From positions 496,001 to 560,000 of the forward strand of contig QORU01000002.1 of NCBI GenBank assembly GCA_003574785.1: DNA of 64,000 nucleotides. Direction: 5' to 3'. How positions within the stretch are numbered: position 1 is the first letter of the stretch; every line of letters starts with the position of its first letter. The position numbers and the translations under genes are program-made. A model generated the notes under the pieces. It saw only the letters and a program-made list of their open reading frames with translations, was not told where the DNA came from and searched no databases. Origin of the DNA: Taklimakanibacter deserti. GTDB lineage: Bacteria; Pseudomonadota; Alphaproteobacteria; Rhizobiales; Aestuariivirgaceae. Shown here in pieces: positions 10,500 to 18,095 of this stretch.

Positions 10500-10507
10500 G
10501 TAAATAT

Positions 10508-10541
10508 ATTAGTCATTGCTAATCAATTAGTCAATACTAAT
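10508..10541. promoter_or_regulatory. Tandem ArsR operators
   Basis: Two similar 16-bp palindromes lie in tandem, 18 bp centre to centre. The distal copy to the gene, ATTAGT-CAAT-ACTAAT (10526-10541), is perfect. The proximal copy, ATTAGT-CATT-GCTAAT (10508-10523), has one mismatch. They sit 9-42 bp upstream of the ArsR start, in an AT-rich stretch unlike the surrounding GC-rich DNA, so repressor binding would occlude the promoter. Confidence 0.7.
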
Positions 10542-10585
10542 TTATTATCCTGACTTTATATACGACTGCACGCGGCTGCTCCCGC

Positions 10586-11395
10586 CTAACCCCATCCGGC
10601 GGCGCGCGCGATCAGCAACAGCCCTGCCCCGATAGTGACGATGCCGATGGCTCGCGCGGCACGCGCACCATCGGGTGCGAGACGTTCGAGCGTGATGCCC
10701 GCCGTCACCATCGCCATCGCGAAGAGATCCATCATCCCCAACACCAGGAGGATCGCCATCAGATTGGCGCAGCAGCCGGCACAGTGGAGACCGAGGCGCA
10801 GGCCGTGTCGCACCGCCGTGGCGCCGTCCGCCGCTATCGTGCGGCTGCCCGGTTCCTCGCGGCAGCAGGCCAGGTGACGGGCCTTCCAGCGCGTGAACTG
10901 GGCGGCGCCGGCGATGAGCACGATCACACCCGCCGCGATCGGAACGGCACGTGCAACTCCGTCCGCGCGCATCGTCACGTCCGCCAAGATCGTGCCCACG
11001 GGAAAGACCGCAAGACCAAACACGACCCATGGAGTGAAATAGCCAGCCCCGACGAGCATGGTCAGTCGGTCGAGGCGCACGCCGCCATTGCTGCCAATGG
11101 CCTGGCGGTAGCGTCGCAGCATCGGCAGCAGAGAAGGCAGCATCATCGCCACCATCATCACCGTCCACATGACGAGAAACGACATTGCGGCTTCATGCCA
11201 GGCCTGTCCCGGCATCCGCATCCACATCATCGACATCGTCCAGCCGCCGGGCATCGGCATCCCGTCCATCGCCGACATGGACACGCACCAGACGATGGTC
11301 GTGGTAACGCTTGCCGCGAAGAAGAGCGCCGCGACAACAAAAAAGGCATGCTCGGAGGCGCGCCCGGCTGGCGTGACCCCGTCACCGCTTGTCAT
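10586..11395 (-). CDS. DUF2182 multi-pass membrane protein
   Basis: 269 residues with about seven hydrophobic segments. The Met/Trp-rich stretch MDGMPMPGGWTMSMMWM, the AAMSFLVMWTVMMVAMMLPSLLPML helix and the later CREEPGS and HCAGCCANLMAILLVLGMMDL segments are typical of DUF2182 (COG5486), described as predicted metal-binding integral membrane proteins. The many Met, His and Cys residues suggest copper or another soft metal, but this is an inference. It overlaps the upstream DUF899 gene by 4 nt (11392-11395), forming an operon with it. Confidence 0.88.
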   Translation of the reverse strand: MTSGDGVTPAGRASEHAFFVVAALFFAASVTTTIVWCVSMSAMDGMPMPGGWTMSMMWMRMPGQAWHEAAMSFLVMWTVMMVAMMLPSLLPMLRRYRQAIGSNGGVRLDRLTMLVGAGYFTPWVVFGLAVFPVGTILADVTMRADGVARAVPIAAGVIVLIAGAAQFTRWKARHLACCREEPGSRTIAADGATAVRHGLRLGLHCAGCCANLMAILLVLGMMDLFAMAMVTAGITLERLAPDGARAARAIGIVTIGAGLLLIARAAGWG

Positions 11396-12180
11396 GCCTG
11401 GCGCTCATATTCGTCGTGGCGGCGCCACCATGTGCCGCTCTCGTTGCGGCCCAGCGGCGCCCGGTCGAGCCACTGATACATGCCCCAGAGGCCGTCGAGG
11501 CCCCGCGCAAAAGCGGAATAGGTATGGTAGACGACACCATCCTCGCGCACGAACGCGCTCATGCCAGGCCTTTCACGCGTATAGGTGGCGACGTCCGTAC
11601 CGGTCATGTCTGCATTCTCGGCGACAGGGCCTTCGCCGCGTTTCGTCATCGTGTCGCCGATGCCCTGTGCTGTCCACGCCGGCTCGCGCTGGTAGTTGTA
11701 TTCGATGCCGCCGTCGCGCTGCTGCGCTTCGGTGAAGGAGACGTTGAAGTCGAAATTGAAATCGCCGCCCGACGAGGAGGCCCAGGGAAAGGTCCAGCCC
11801 ATCCGCTTCTTGTAGGCCTGGATTTTCGCAAGCGGCGCCCGCGATACCGCCGAAAGCATCACACCGTGATGGGCGAGGTGGACGGCGAAGCCGTTGAAGC
11901 CGTCGGCGATCGTCGAGCAGGTGGCGCAGCCCGCCGTATAGTCGGGGCCGAACATGTAGTGATAGACGAGGAGCTGCGAGCGCCCGCGGAACAGGTCGGC
12001 GAGCGTCGCCGGCCCATCCTCGGTCTCGAAGCGATAGGCCTTGTCGACCTTGACCCAAGGCAGCGCCTGGCGCCTTTGCGCCATCTCGTCGCTGCGCCGG
12101 GTCAGCTCCTTTTCCGCCTTGAGCAAATCGAGGCGGGCTTTCAGCCAATCTTCGCGTGTTCCGGTCGGATGTGTGGTCAT
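11392..12180 (-). CDS. DUF899 thioredoxin-like family protein (copy 1)
   Basis: 262 residues. EDWLKARLDLLKAEKELTRRSDEMAQRRQALPWVKVDKAYRF is followed by LADLFRGRSQLLVYHYMFGP and GCATCSTIADGFNGFAVHLAHHGVMLSAVSRAP, which define DUF899 (thioredoxin-like, AhpC/TSA relatives). The CATC segment occupies the position of a thioredoxin active site. Function is unproven; related proteins are usually called dithiol-disulfide isomerase-like. Start 12180 is chosen over 12210 because AGGAGAG lies just upstream. It is the first gene of an operon with DUF2182, and motif A (12236-12262) lies 56-82 bp upstream. A second copy is at 57952. Confidence 0.88.
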   Translation of the reverse strand: MTTHPTGTREDWLKARLDLLKAEKELTRRSDEMAQRRQALPWVKVDKAYRFETEDGPATLADLFRGRSQLLVYHYMFGPDYTAGCATCSTIADGFNGFAVHLAHHGVMLSAVSRAPLAKIQAYKKRMGWTFPWASSSGGDFNFDFNVSFTEAQQRDGGIEYNYQREPAWTAQGIGDTMTKRGEGPVAENADMTGTDVATYTRERPGMSAFVREDGVVYHTYSAFARGLDGLWGMYQWLDRAPLGRNESGTWWRRHDEYERQA

Positions 12181-12235
12181 CGCTCTCTCCTCGCAGTTGT
12201 CGGTGGTCATGAGACAAGATTTAGCGCCGGTCGAT

Positions 12236-12262
12236 GGAACGGCGAGAGTGACAACTATGTCG
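12236..12262 (-). promoter_or_regulatory. Shared motif A upstream of the DUF899-DUF2182 operon
   Basis: Core GAGTGACAA at 12246-12254 (TTGTCACTC towards the gene), flanked on one side by GGAACGGC and on the other by CTATGTCG. The first core base is 66 bp from the DUF899 start codon. The same core occurs at 13669, 58775 and, degenerate, at 63256. This could be an activator site just upstream of a promoter or an alternative sigma-factor -35 region. Confidence 0.5.
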
Positions 12263-12290
12263 GGATTCCGATCTCCGCCGTTGCGTCAGC

Positions 12291-13034
12291 TCAGTGCGCA
12301 TGCGCTAGGCAGAGAACATCGCGATAGGCGCAGAGTTCCTCGATCAGCGCCTTCTCCTCGGCGAGGATTCTCGCCTTCTCCGCTGCGCCGATGAGCTGGA
12401 TCATATAGCTCTGCTCGGCATTGCCCTGCTTGTCGATGAAGGGATTGAGCAGGCTCTCAGGATTGTCGAGATCGGGCACGGCGCCGATGTCTTCATTGGT
12501 GGTGTAAGGCGCATAGAACATCAGATGCGGCATGGCCATGGTATGGACCTGCATGTCGGGAGGCCCGATCGTGCGCATGACCGGCCCGACCATGTAGGAC
12601 AGGCCGGGCTTTTCCGGCACCTTGTAGGTCTTGTCCTTGTAGCGCTTCTCGATCTCGGCCTTGAGCGCTGCGGGGCTCAAGCCTTGCGCGCGCAAGGTCG
12701 CCGCATCCATGATGTATTTCAAGTAGGTTTGCGTGCCTTGAGCGTCATAGCAGAGCGGAATGTAGATATCGTCGCGAAAGTCGGCGAGCTCCCAGGCGGT
12801 GCGCTGGACGATGCAGGCGACACCGTTCGTTCCCTGCCGGTGCAGCGTGTAGCCGCTCCCCGGATCGAGAAGATAGACACTCGCCTGGTCGCGCAAGGCC
12901 TTGGGCGCCGCGCTCAAGGCAAAGCGGGCTTCGAGCTCGGACGGCATCGGTGCCAGCGTCGTGTCGCTCGCCTTTACCGGGATAATGCCCGCAAGGCTCA
13001 AGGCGATGAGGGCCGTGACCCATTTGATGTTCAT
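12291..13034 (-). CDS. Exported protein of unknown family
   Basis: 247 residues. A Sec signal peptide (MNIKWVTALIALSLAGIIPVKA, cleavage about 22/23) precedes a soluble domain with SVYLLDPGSGYTLHRQGTNGVACIVQRT, GPVMRTIGPPDMQVHTMAMPHLMFYAPYT and a helical C-terminus ending in CAYRDVLCLAHAH. I do not recognise the family. Three cysteines remain in the mature part of the C-terminal and central regions. Start 13034 has a GGAG site and a clear signal peptide; the 13073 start overlapping the previous stop is less likely. It follows the AHSA1 gene at 13070-13603 in an apparent operon that carries motif B upstream. Confidence 0.75.
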   Translation of the reverse strand: MNIKWVTALIALSLAGIIPVKASDTTLAPMPSELEARFALSAAPKALRDQASVYLLDPGSGYTLHRQGTNGVACIVQRTAWELADFRDDIYIPLCYDAQGTQTYLKYIMDAATLRAQGLSPAALKAEIEKRYKDKTYKVPEKPGLSYMVGPVMRTIGPPDMQVHTMAMPHLMFYAPYTTNEDIGAVPDLDNPESLLNPFIDKQGNAEQSYMIQLIGAAEKARILAEEKALIEELCAYRDVLCLAHAH

Positions 13035-13069
13035 AGGTTTCTCCAGTTTGCGAGGGGTGTGTCGTTCGT

Positions 13070-13603
13070 TCATGCAGGGATGCGCCGTTCGTATTCCTGC
13101 CTGAGGCGGCTCCAGCCGTCCCAGAACGGTTCCGGCTCGCCGCCACTGGCGCGAGTGACCAGGATGTCGAGATGCATGTGCCAGCCGGCCGAGATCGCGA
13201 GCATGGTCTGGCGATCGCTTAGGCCGCGATGGGTGACGGTCAGCAGCACCTTGTGGTCATGGGGCGTCAGCGCGAAAGTCGCATCGCCGGTGCCGTCCCA
13301 GGCGATCGAGAGCCGGCGCGGCGGATCGAGCTCGGTGATGCGGCTCCTCATCCTGATCTCCTCCGGAAATCCGGCGGGGCGGCGCGGCGATGGCCCGGAA
13401 AGCTCGTCATTGCGCCAGACGAATTCGAAAGGCGCGTCGAGCTTCATCGCCATGGCACCCGCCGCCAGCCAGTGCCGGCGCAGGTCACTGTCGATGAGAA
13501 CGGCCCAGGCGCGCTCGATGGGTCCCGGCAACAAGCGCTCTATGGTGAGCGTCGCGGGCGCGGTCAGCATGCCATAGGCATTGCAAGGCGTGAGATCGTT
13601 CAT
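13070..13603 (-). CDS. SRPBCC/AHSA1-type protein
   Basis: 177 residues: TLTIERLLPGPIERAWAVLIDSDLRRHWLAAGAM, DAPFEFVWRNDELS and ELDPPRRLSIAWDGTGDATFALTPHDHKVLLTVTHRGL are the successive strands and ligand-pocket segments of the AHSA1 fold. The final helix is EPFWDGWSRLRQEYERR. It is divergent from the TPR/winged-helix regulator (start 13695), with motif B between them, and is first in an operon with the exported unknown protein. Ligand and reaction are unknown. Confidence 0.85.
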   Translation of the reverse strand: MNDLTPCNAYGMLTAPATLTIERLLPGPIERAWAVLIDSDLRRHWLAAGAMAMKLDAPFEFVWRNDELSGPSPRRPAGFPEEIRMRSRITELDPPRRLSIAWDGTGDATFALTPHDHKVLLTVTHRGLSDRQTMLAISAGWHMHLDILVTRASGGEPEPFWDGWSRLRQEYERRIPA

Positions 13604-13657
13604 GGGTCGTCTCCTTCCAGAGGCCGGGTGGTTGCCAGAAAGGATAACGGCGGCTAT

Positions 13658-13686
13658 CGAACCTCAGGGAGTGACAAGTGTGGCGG
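13658..13686 (-). promoter_or_regulatory. Shared motif B between AHSA1 gene and TPR/winged-helix regulator
   Basis: Core GAGTGACAA at 13669-13677, preceded by CGAACCTCAG and followed by GTGTGGCGG. The first core base is 66 bp from the AHSA1 start, exactly as for motif A. The right edge is only 9 bp from the regulator start codon at 13695, so binding here would also affect that gene. Confidence 0.5.
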
Positions 13687-13694
13687 CATTTTAG

Positions 13695-14915
13695 ATGGAC
13701 TCACTGATCACGGCTGCTGGGCGCGCCCTCGCCGCAGGTGATCCCCTGGGCGCGTTGAAGCGGGTCGCGCTGCGCGACGATGCGCCGGCGCTGGCGCTGC
13801 GCGGCATCGCGATGGCGCAACTCGGCGATCTCGATCGCGCCAAGGCGCTGCTCAAGCGGGCGGCACGCGCCTTCAGCCCGAAAGAGGCGGTGGCCCGCGC
13901 GCGCTGCATCCTCGCCGAGGCCGAGATCGCTCTCGCCGCGCGCGACCTCACCTGGGCACCCCAAGCGCTCGGCGGTGCGCGGGCGACGCTCGAGGCGCAT
14001 GGCGATAGAGTGAACGCCGCGCATGCGCGCTATATCGAGGTCCGGCGCCTCCTCTTGCTGGGACGGCTCGATGAGGCCGAGCGCCGGCTCGCGCTCCTCG
14101 ATCCGGCGCCCTTCCCGCCCGCTCTCTTGACTGCACATGAGCTGGTGGTCGCAGGCCTTGCGATGCGGCGTCTCAAGATAAAGACGGCGCGCGCGGCCCT
14201 CGCCCGGGCCCAAAGCGCCGCGCTGAAGGCGCGGATCCCGGCGCTCGCGGCAGAGGTCGAAAGCGCTGCGCGTCACATCGACACGCCCGCGGCACGTCTC
14301 ATCACCAAAGGCAAGGAACGGTTTCTCCGCCTCGATGAGGTGGAGGCGCTCTTCGCATCCAACGCGCTCGTCGTCGATGCCTGCCGGCATGCAGTGCGGG
14401 ACGCCAACACGGTGGTCTCGCTCGCGCGGCGTCCGGTGCTGTTCGCGCTCGCCCGGGCACTCGCCGAAGCGTGGCCCGAGGGTGCCCCGCGGGACAGGCT
14501 CATCGCCCGCGCCTTCGGCGGCAAGCATGCGGATGAATCGCATCGCGCGCGTTTGCGGGTCGAGATCGGAAGGCTGCGCCAAAAGCTGCGCAAGCTCGCA
14601 GAGGTGAGCGCCACGCCGCAAGGCTTTGCCCTCGTGCCACACATGACGCCTGAGGTCGTCGTGCTGGCGAGGCCGGTCGAGGAGCGGCATGCCGCGGTGC
14701 TCGCGTTCCTCGCCGATGGCGAATCCTGGTCGAGCTCGGCCCTGGCCCTGGCGCTGGGGGCCAGCCAGCGCAGCGTGCAGCGGGCGCTCGACCAGCTAGC
14801 GGAGGGCGGCAAGGTGCAGTTCTATGGCCATGGCCGGGCGCGCCGGTGGATGACCCCGCCGCTCCCCGGCTTCACGACAACCTTGTTACTCCCCGCCCCT
14901 CTGCCGAGCGACTAA
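13695..14915 (+). CDS. TPR-like protein with two C-terminal winged-helix domains (candidate local regulator)
   Basis: 406 residues. Residues about 1-200 are alanine-rich helical repeats resembling TPRs (GDPLGALKRVALRDDAPALALRGIAMAQLGDLDRAKALLKRAARAF and following). Residues about 235-315 look like an OmpR/PhoB-type DNA-binding domain (TVVSLARRPVLFALARALAE, then DRLIARAFGGKHADESHRARLRVEIGRLRQKL). Residues about 335-390 form a second winged helix (ERHAAVLAFLADGESWSSSALALALGASQRSVQRALDQLAEGGKVQFYGHGRARRW). No membrane segment or receiver domain is seen. No clear ribosome site precedes the start, which abuts motif B. A role as regulator of the motif-bearing genes is an inference. Confidence 0.75.
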   Translation: MDSLITAAGRALAAGDPLGALKRVALRDDAPALALRGIAMAQLGDLDRAKALLKRAARAFSPKEAVARARCILAEAEIALAARDLTWAPQALGGARATLEAHGDRVNAAHARYIEVRRLLLLGRLDEAERRLALLDPAPFPPALLTAHELVVAGLAMRRLKIKTARAALARAQSAALKARIPALAAEVESAARHIDTPAARLITKGKERFLRLDEVEALFASNALVVDACRHAVRDANTVVSLARRPVLFALARALAEAWPEGAPRDRLIARAFGGKHADESHRARLRVEIGRLRQKLRKLAEVSATPQGFALVPHMTPEVVVLARPVEERHAAVLAFLADGESWSSSALALALGASQRSVQRALDQLAEGGKVQFYGHGRARRWMTPPLPGFTTTLLLPAPLPSD

Positions 14916-14916
14916 A

Positions 14917-15582
14917 ATGGCCCCCATGAAACGATCAACTGCCGAAATCATTCGTGAATATGGCCCCTTTCCGGGTGTCGACGAGGTGCATGGCGTGACC
15001 TTCGATGGCGAGCATGTCTGGTTCGCGGTCGGCGAGACGCTGAATGCCCTCGACCCCGAGAGCGGCAAGACGGTGCGCTCGCTCGATGTCGCCGCGCATG
15101 CCGGAACCGCCTTCGACGGGCGCTACCTCTATCAGATCGCCGAGGACCGCATCCAGAAGATCGATCCCAAGACCGGCAAGGTGATGGCGACGATCCCGGC
15201 GCCGGGTGCGGGCGGCGATTCGGGGCTCGCCTGGGCCGAAGGCACGCTCTGGGTCGGCCAGTATCGCGACCGCAAGATCCATCAGATCGAACCCGAGACG
15301 GGCAAGATCCTGCGCACCATCGAGACCAACCGCTTCGTCACCGGCGTCAGCTGGATCGACGGCGAGCTCTGGCACGGCACCTGGGAAGGTGACGAAAGCG
15401 ATGTCCGGCGAATCGATCCCGAGACCGGCGAAGTGCTGGAACGCATCGACATGCCGCGCGGTACCGTCGTGTCTGGGCTCGAATCCGATGGCGGCGACCG
15501 CTTCTTCTGTGGCGGCGGTCCGAGCGGGAAGCTGCGCGCCATACGCCGGCTCAAGCGCGGCGCCAAGCTCAAGAAAAAATAG
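14917..15582 (+). CDS. Beta-propeller protein (Vgb/glutaminyl-cyclase-like NHL repeats)
   Basis: 221 residues built of about five repeats of the form GVTFDGEHVWFAVGETLNALDPESGKTVRSL, with recurring IDPKTGKV and IEPETGKI turns, as in Vgb-like and glutamine-cyclotransferase-like propellers. No signal peptide is present, so it is probably cytoplasmic. The starts at 14917 and 14926 (MKRST) are both possible. It begins 1 nt after the regulator's stop and is likely cotranscribed with it. Enzymatic activity is not evident. Confidence 0.75.
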   Translation: MAPMKRSTAEIIREYGPFPGVDEVHGVTFDGEHVWFAVGETLNALDPESGKTVRSLDVAAHAGTAFDGRYLYQIAEDRIQKIDPKTGKVMATIPAPGAGGDSGLAWAEGTLWVGQYRDRKIHQIEPETGKILRTIETNRFVTGVSWIDGELWHGTWEGDESDVRRIDPETGEVLERIDMPRGTVVSGLESDGGDRFFCGGGPSGKLRAIRRLKRGAKLKKK

Positions 15583-15595
15583 CCCTCATCACCTA

Positions 15596-15644
15596 GCGCA
15601 TGATCCGGAAAAGTGGATACCGGTTTTCCGAAAAGATCATGCGC
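15596..15644. repeat. Hyphomicrobiales-type intergenic palindrome
   Basis: Outer arms GCGCATGATC (15596-15605) and GATCATGCGC (15635-15644) are perfect complements. An inner pair, CGGAAAA and TTTTCCG, nests inside. From general knowledge, palindromes with this GCGCATGATC...GATCATGCGC frame are dispersed in many Hyphomicrobiales genomes. I find only this full copy in the window. Confidence 0.75.
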
Positions 15645-15656
15645 AAACAAAAGGAT

Positions 15657-15695
15657 AAAGCGCGATGGCGACTCGATGTAAAGCCATCGCGCTTT
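15657..15695. terminator. Bidirectional stem-loop between convergent genes
   Basis: A perfect 13-bp stem, AAAGCGCGATGGC (15657-15669) with GCCATCGCGCTTT (15683-15695), encloses a 13-nt loop. It lies between the ends of the convergent beta-propeller and FAD monooxygenase genes and overlaps the stop codon of the latter. A-rich and T-rich ends suit termination in both directions. Confidence 0.7.
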
Positions 15696-16941
15696 AGCGC
15701 CGGTTGACCTGCTCGCGACTGTAGCCCGCCATCGACGCATAGCCCTTCACGATCGCCTCGCGTTCGGCATGGCTTGCGACGGTTTCGATATCGTCGAAAC
15801 CGTGCGGCGCGCGGGCCTCGACCAGGTCGATGACGCCTTCCGGTCCGCCGCGGCGGTTGTTGCGCACGATGTCGGCGGTCATCGGCCGGCGCTCGGCATC
15901 ATAGGCGGTGAAGGCCGCCGCCACCTCCGGCGTCGCGGTCAGATGGCGCGTAAGGGCGGCGGCATCGAGGATGGCCTGGCTCGCGCCATTGCTGCCGACC
16001 GGATACATGGGATGCGCCGCATCGCCCAAGAGCGTCACCCGGCCAAAGGACCAGCAGGACACCGGATCGCGGTCGCAATTGGGGTATTCATAGAAGGTCC
16101 CGGTCGCCGTGATGATCTCGGCCGGGTCGACGAAGCCCAGCCTGAAACTGCCTTCGACGAAAGCGCGTGCATCTTCCAGCCGCCCGAGCGAATTCCAGTC
16201 CTCGCGGCGCGGCGGCGGTCCCTCATTGTCGGTGATGCGCGCCATCACCGCCCAGTTGGTCAGGCGCTGATCGGGGCGCGTCTTATCGAAATGGATCGGA
16301 TAGAAGACGAATTTTGCCGCATTGCCGCCGGCGATCACCATGGTGCGGCCATCCTCATGCACCGGCCAGTTGAGCGCGCCGCGCCACAGCATGATGCCGC
16401 TCCAGCGCGGCGGTCCTTCGTCCGGATAGAAGAAGCCGCGCACGCGCGAATGGATGCCGTCGGCGCCGATCAGCCCGTCGCCTGTGGCGGTGAAGCGCCC
16501 GCCTGCTGCGCGGCTTTCGAATTTTGCCGTGACGCGGCCGTCACGCTCTTCGACGTCGACCAGCCGGCGATCGGTATGAAGACGCGACGGACCGAGCCGC
16601 TCCATGACGGCGCGCAAGAGGACGCCGTGCAGCTTGCCGCGGTGGATGCTGAGCTGCGGCACTTCATAGCCCGCATCGAGGCCGCGCAATTCACGCCACA
16701 CCGCCTGGCCATGCCGGTTCAGATAGATCAGCTCGCGGGTGCGGATACCGGCTTCGTCGAGCGCCGGCAAAAGATCGAGCCCCGCCAACTCCTTCACCGC
16801 ATGCGGCAGCAGGTTGATGCCGACGCCAAGCTCGCGCAGCTCCTGCGACTGCTCGAAGACCTCGATATCGATGCCGGCCCGGTTGAGCGAGAGCGCCGTC
16901 GTGAGGCCGCCAATGCCGCCGCCGATAATCAGGAGCTTCAT
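15694..16941 (-). CDS. FAD-dependent monooxygenase (UbiH/PhzS-like flavoprotein hydroxylase)
   Basis: 415 residues. MKLLIIGGGIGGLTTALSL is the FAD ADP-binding fingerprint (GxGxxG at 7-12). LIGADGIHSRVRGFFYP (DG motif) and VTLLGDAAHPMYPVGSNGASQAILDAAAL (GD motif) complete the class A flavin monooxygenase set. These enzymes use NAD(P)H and O2 to hydroxylate aromatic substrates. The start at 16941 has AGGGAG upstream. It is followed on the same strand, 86 bp upstream, by a LysR gene that may control it. The substrate is unknown. Confidence 0.87.
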   Translation of the reverse strand: MKLLIIGGGIGGLTTALSLNRAGIDIEVFEQSQELRELGVGINLLPHAVKELAGLDLLPALDEAGIRTRELIYLNRHGQAVWRELRGLDAGYEVPQLSIHRGKLHGVLLRAVMERLGPSRLHTDRRLVDVEERDGRVTAKFESRAAGGRFTATGDGLIGADGIHSRVRGFFYPDEGPPRWSGIMLWRGALNWPVHEDGRTMVIAGGNAAKFVFYPIHFDKTRPDQRLTNWAVMARITDNEGPPPRREDWNSLGRLEDARAFVEGSFRLGFVDPAEIITATGTFYEYPNCDRDPVSCWSFGRVTLLGDAAHPMYPVGSNGASQAILDAAALTRHLTATPEVAAAFTAYDAERRPMTADIVRNNRRGGPEGVIDLVEARAPHGFDDIETVASHAEREAIVKGYASMAGYSREQVNRR

Positions 16942-17027
16942 CCATATCTCCCTGGTTGGAGAATGTCCCGTGCCGTGGCCCTTGCCGATTGTACAGGGAT
17001 GGACATCGATCTCAAGCTGACGGGCCG

Positions 17028-17948
17028 TCACCTGGCGCTCGTTCGTCCCCGCGGGCCGGTCGAGCGTTTGAGGAAGTCGACGAAGGCGCGCACGCTCGGC
17101 GCGGTGTAGCGCTGTTTTGGATAGCACAGGTACCAGCCGGGAAAGTTCCCGCACCACTCTTCGAGGAGCGGGACAAGCTTGCCCTGATCGATCAGTGAGC
17201 GCAGAAGCCCCTCCGCCCGGAATGCGAGTCCGACACCCTGGACCGCGGCGGTAACGGCCATGGCGCGATGCGAGACGATGAGCGGTCCGTCGACGGTGAC
17301 GGAAAACCATCGGCCGTTCTTCACGAACTGCCATTTGTACAGGCCGGGACTTCCCGGCTGACGCCAATTGATGCAGCGGTGGCGGAGCAGATCGGCCGGC
17401 TCGCGCGGGCGTCCATGGCGAGCGATGTAGTCCGGAGAGCCGACGACGATTTCACGCTGATCGCCGCCGAGCTTGACGGCGACCATGTCGGCTTCGAGAG
17501 ATTCACCGAGCCGAACGCCGACGTCATAGCCAGCCTCGACAATGTTGGGGACGGAATCATCGACCGTCACATCGAGAACAACATCCGGATATGCCGCATG
17601 AAACTTGCCGAGAACCGGCTCGAGAAAGGCGGCGGCAGGAGCATTGGGCACATGCACCCGCAACATTCCGGCCGGCCTGTCGCGCGAACTCACGGCATCC
17701 TGAACCGCTGCCTCCATCTCCATCATCGCCGGCTTGAAGCGCGCGTGGAGGCGCTCGCCGGCGTCGGTCAAGGAGAGGCTGCGCGTCGTGCGATTCAACA
17801 GACGCATGCCTAGGCGTTTTTCCAGCTCGCCGATCGTACGGCTGAGCGCCGATGCCGAAATGCCGAGTTCCGCCGCGGCCCGGGCGAAATTGCCATGCCC
17901 GACCACCGTCACGAATGCTTTCAGCTCGGCGTAATCGCTACCGCGCAT
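17028..17948 (-). CDS. LysR-family transcriptional regulator
   Basis: 306 residues with the N-terminal winged helix (GNFARAAAELGISASALSRTIGELEKRLGMRLLNRTTRSLSLTDAG, about 19-63) and the CrgA/DmlR-like effector domain (HGRPREPADLLRHRCINWRQPGSPGLYKWQF). It is upstream of the FAD monooxygenase on the same strand and divergent from the GNAT gene, with two palindromes at 17969-18003 between. Either neighbour could be the target. Confidence 0.92.
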   Translation of the reverse strand: MRGSDYAELKAFVTVVGHGNFARAAAELGISASALSRTIGELEKRLGMRLLNRTTRSLSLTDAGERLHARFKPAMMEMEAAVQDAVSSRDRPAGMLRVHVPNAPAAAFLEPVLGKFHAAYPDVVLDVTVDDSVPNIVEAGYDVGVRLGESLEADMVAVKLGGDQREIVVGSPDYIARHGRPREPADLLRHRCINWRQPGSPGLYKWQFVKNGRWFSVTVDGPLIVSHRAMAVTAAVQGVGLAFRAEGLLRSLIDQGKLVPLLEEWCGNFPGWYLCYPKQRYTAPSVRAFVDFLKRSTGPRGRTSAR

Positions 17949-17968
17949 TGTGCCTCGGAATCACAGGA

Positions 17969-18003
17969 ATGTATTTGAATTGTACATCATTGTCTCCACA
18001 ATG
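17969..18003. promoter_or_regulatory. Two adjacent palindromes in the LysR/GNAT divergent gap
   Basis: ATGTA-N9-TACAT (17969-17987) is followed directly by CATTGT-CTCC-ACAATG (17988-18003), both with perfect arms. They begin 21 bp upstream of the LysR start codon, the usual location of a LysR autoregulatory region. Confidence 0.55.
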
Positions 18004-18095
18004 TGCGGGCGCCAATCTACGGGGGCATTCAGCGGAAGTGAAACGAAATGCGCTGTTTCTCCCGCGCGAAGGCAGATCTGAGACAGGAGCCAGCC

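Noticed and set aside
12236..12262. Interpretation of the shared motif as an ECF41-type promoter
   Set aside because: TGTCAC is present, but I could not find a consistent -10 element at a fixed distance in all four sites, and no ECF sigma gene is in the window. Kept only as an alternative.
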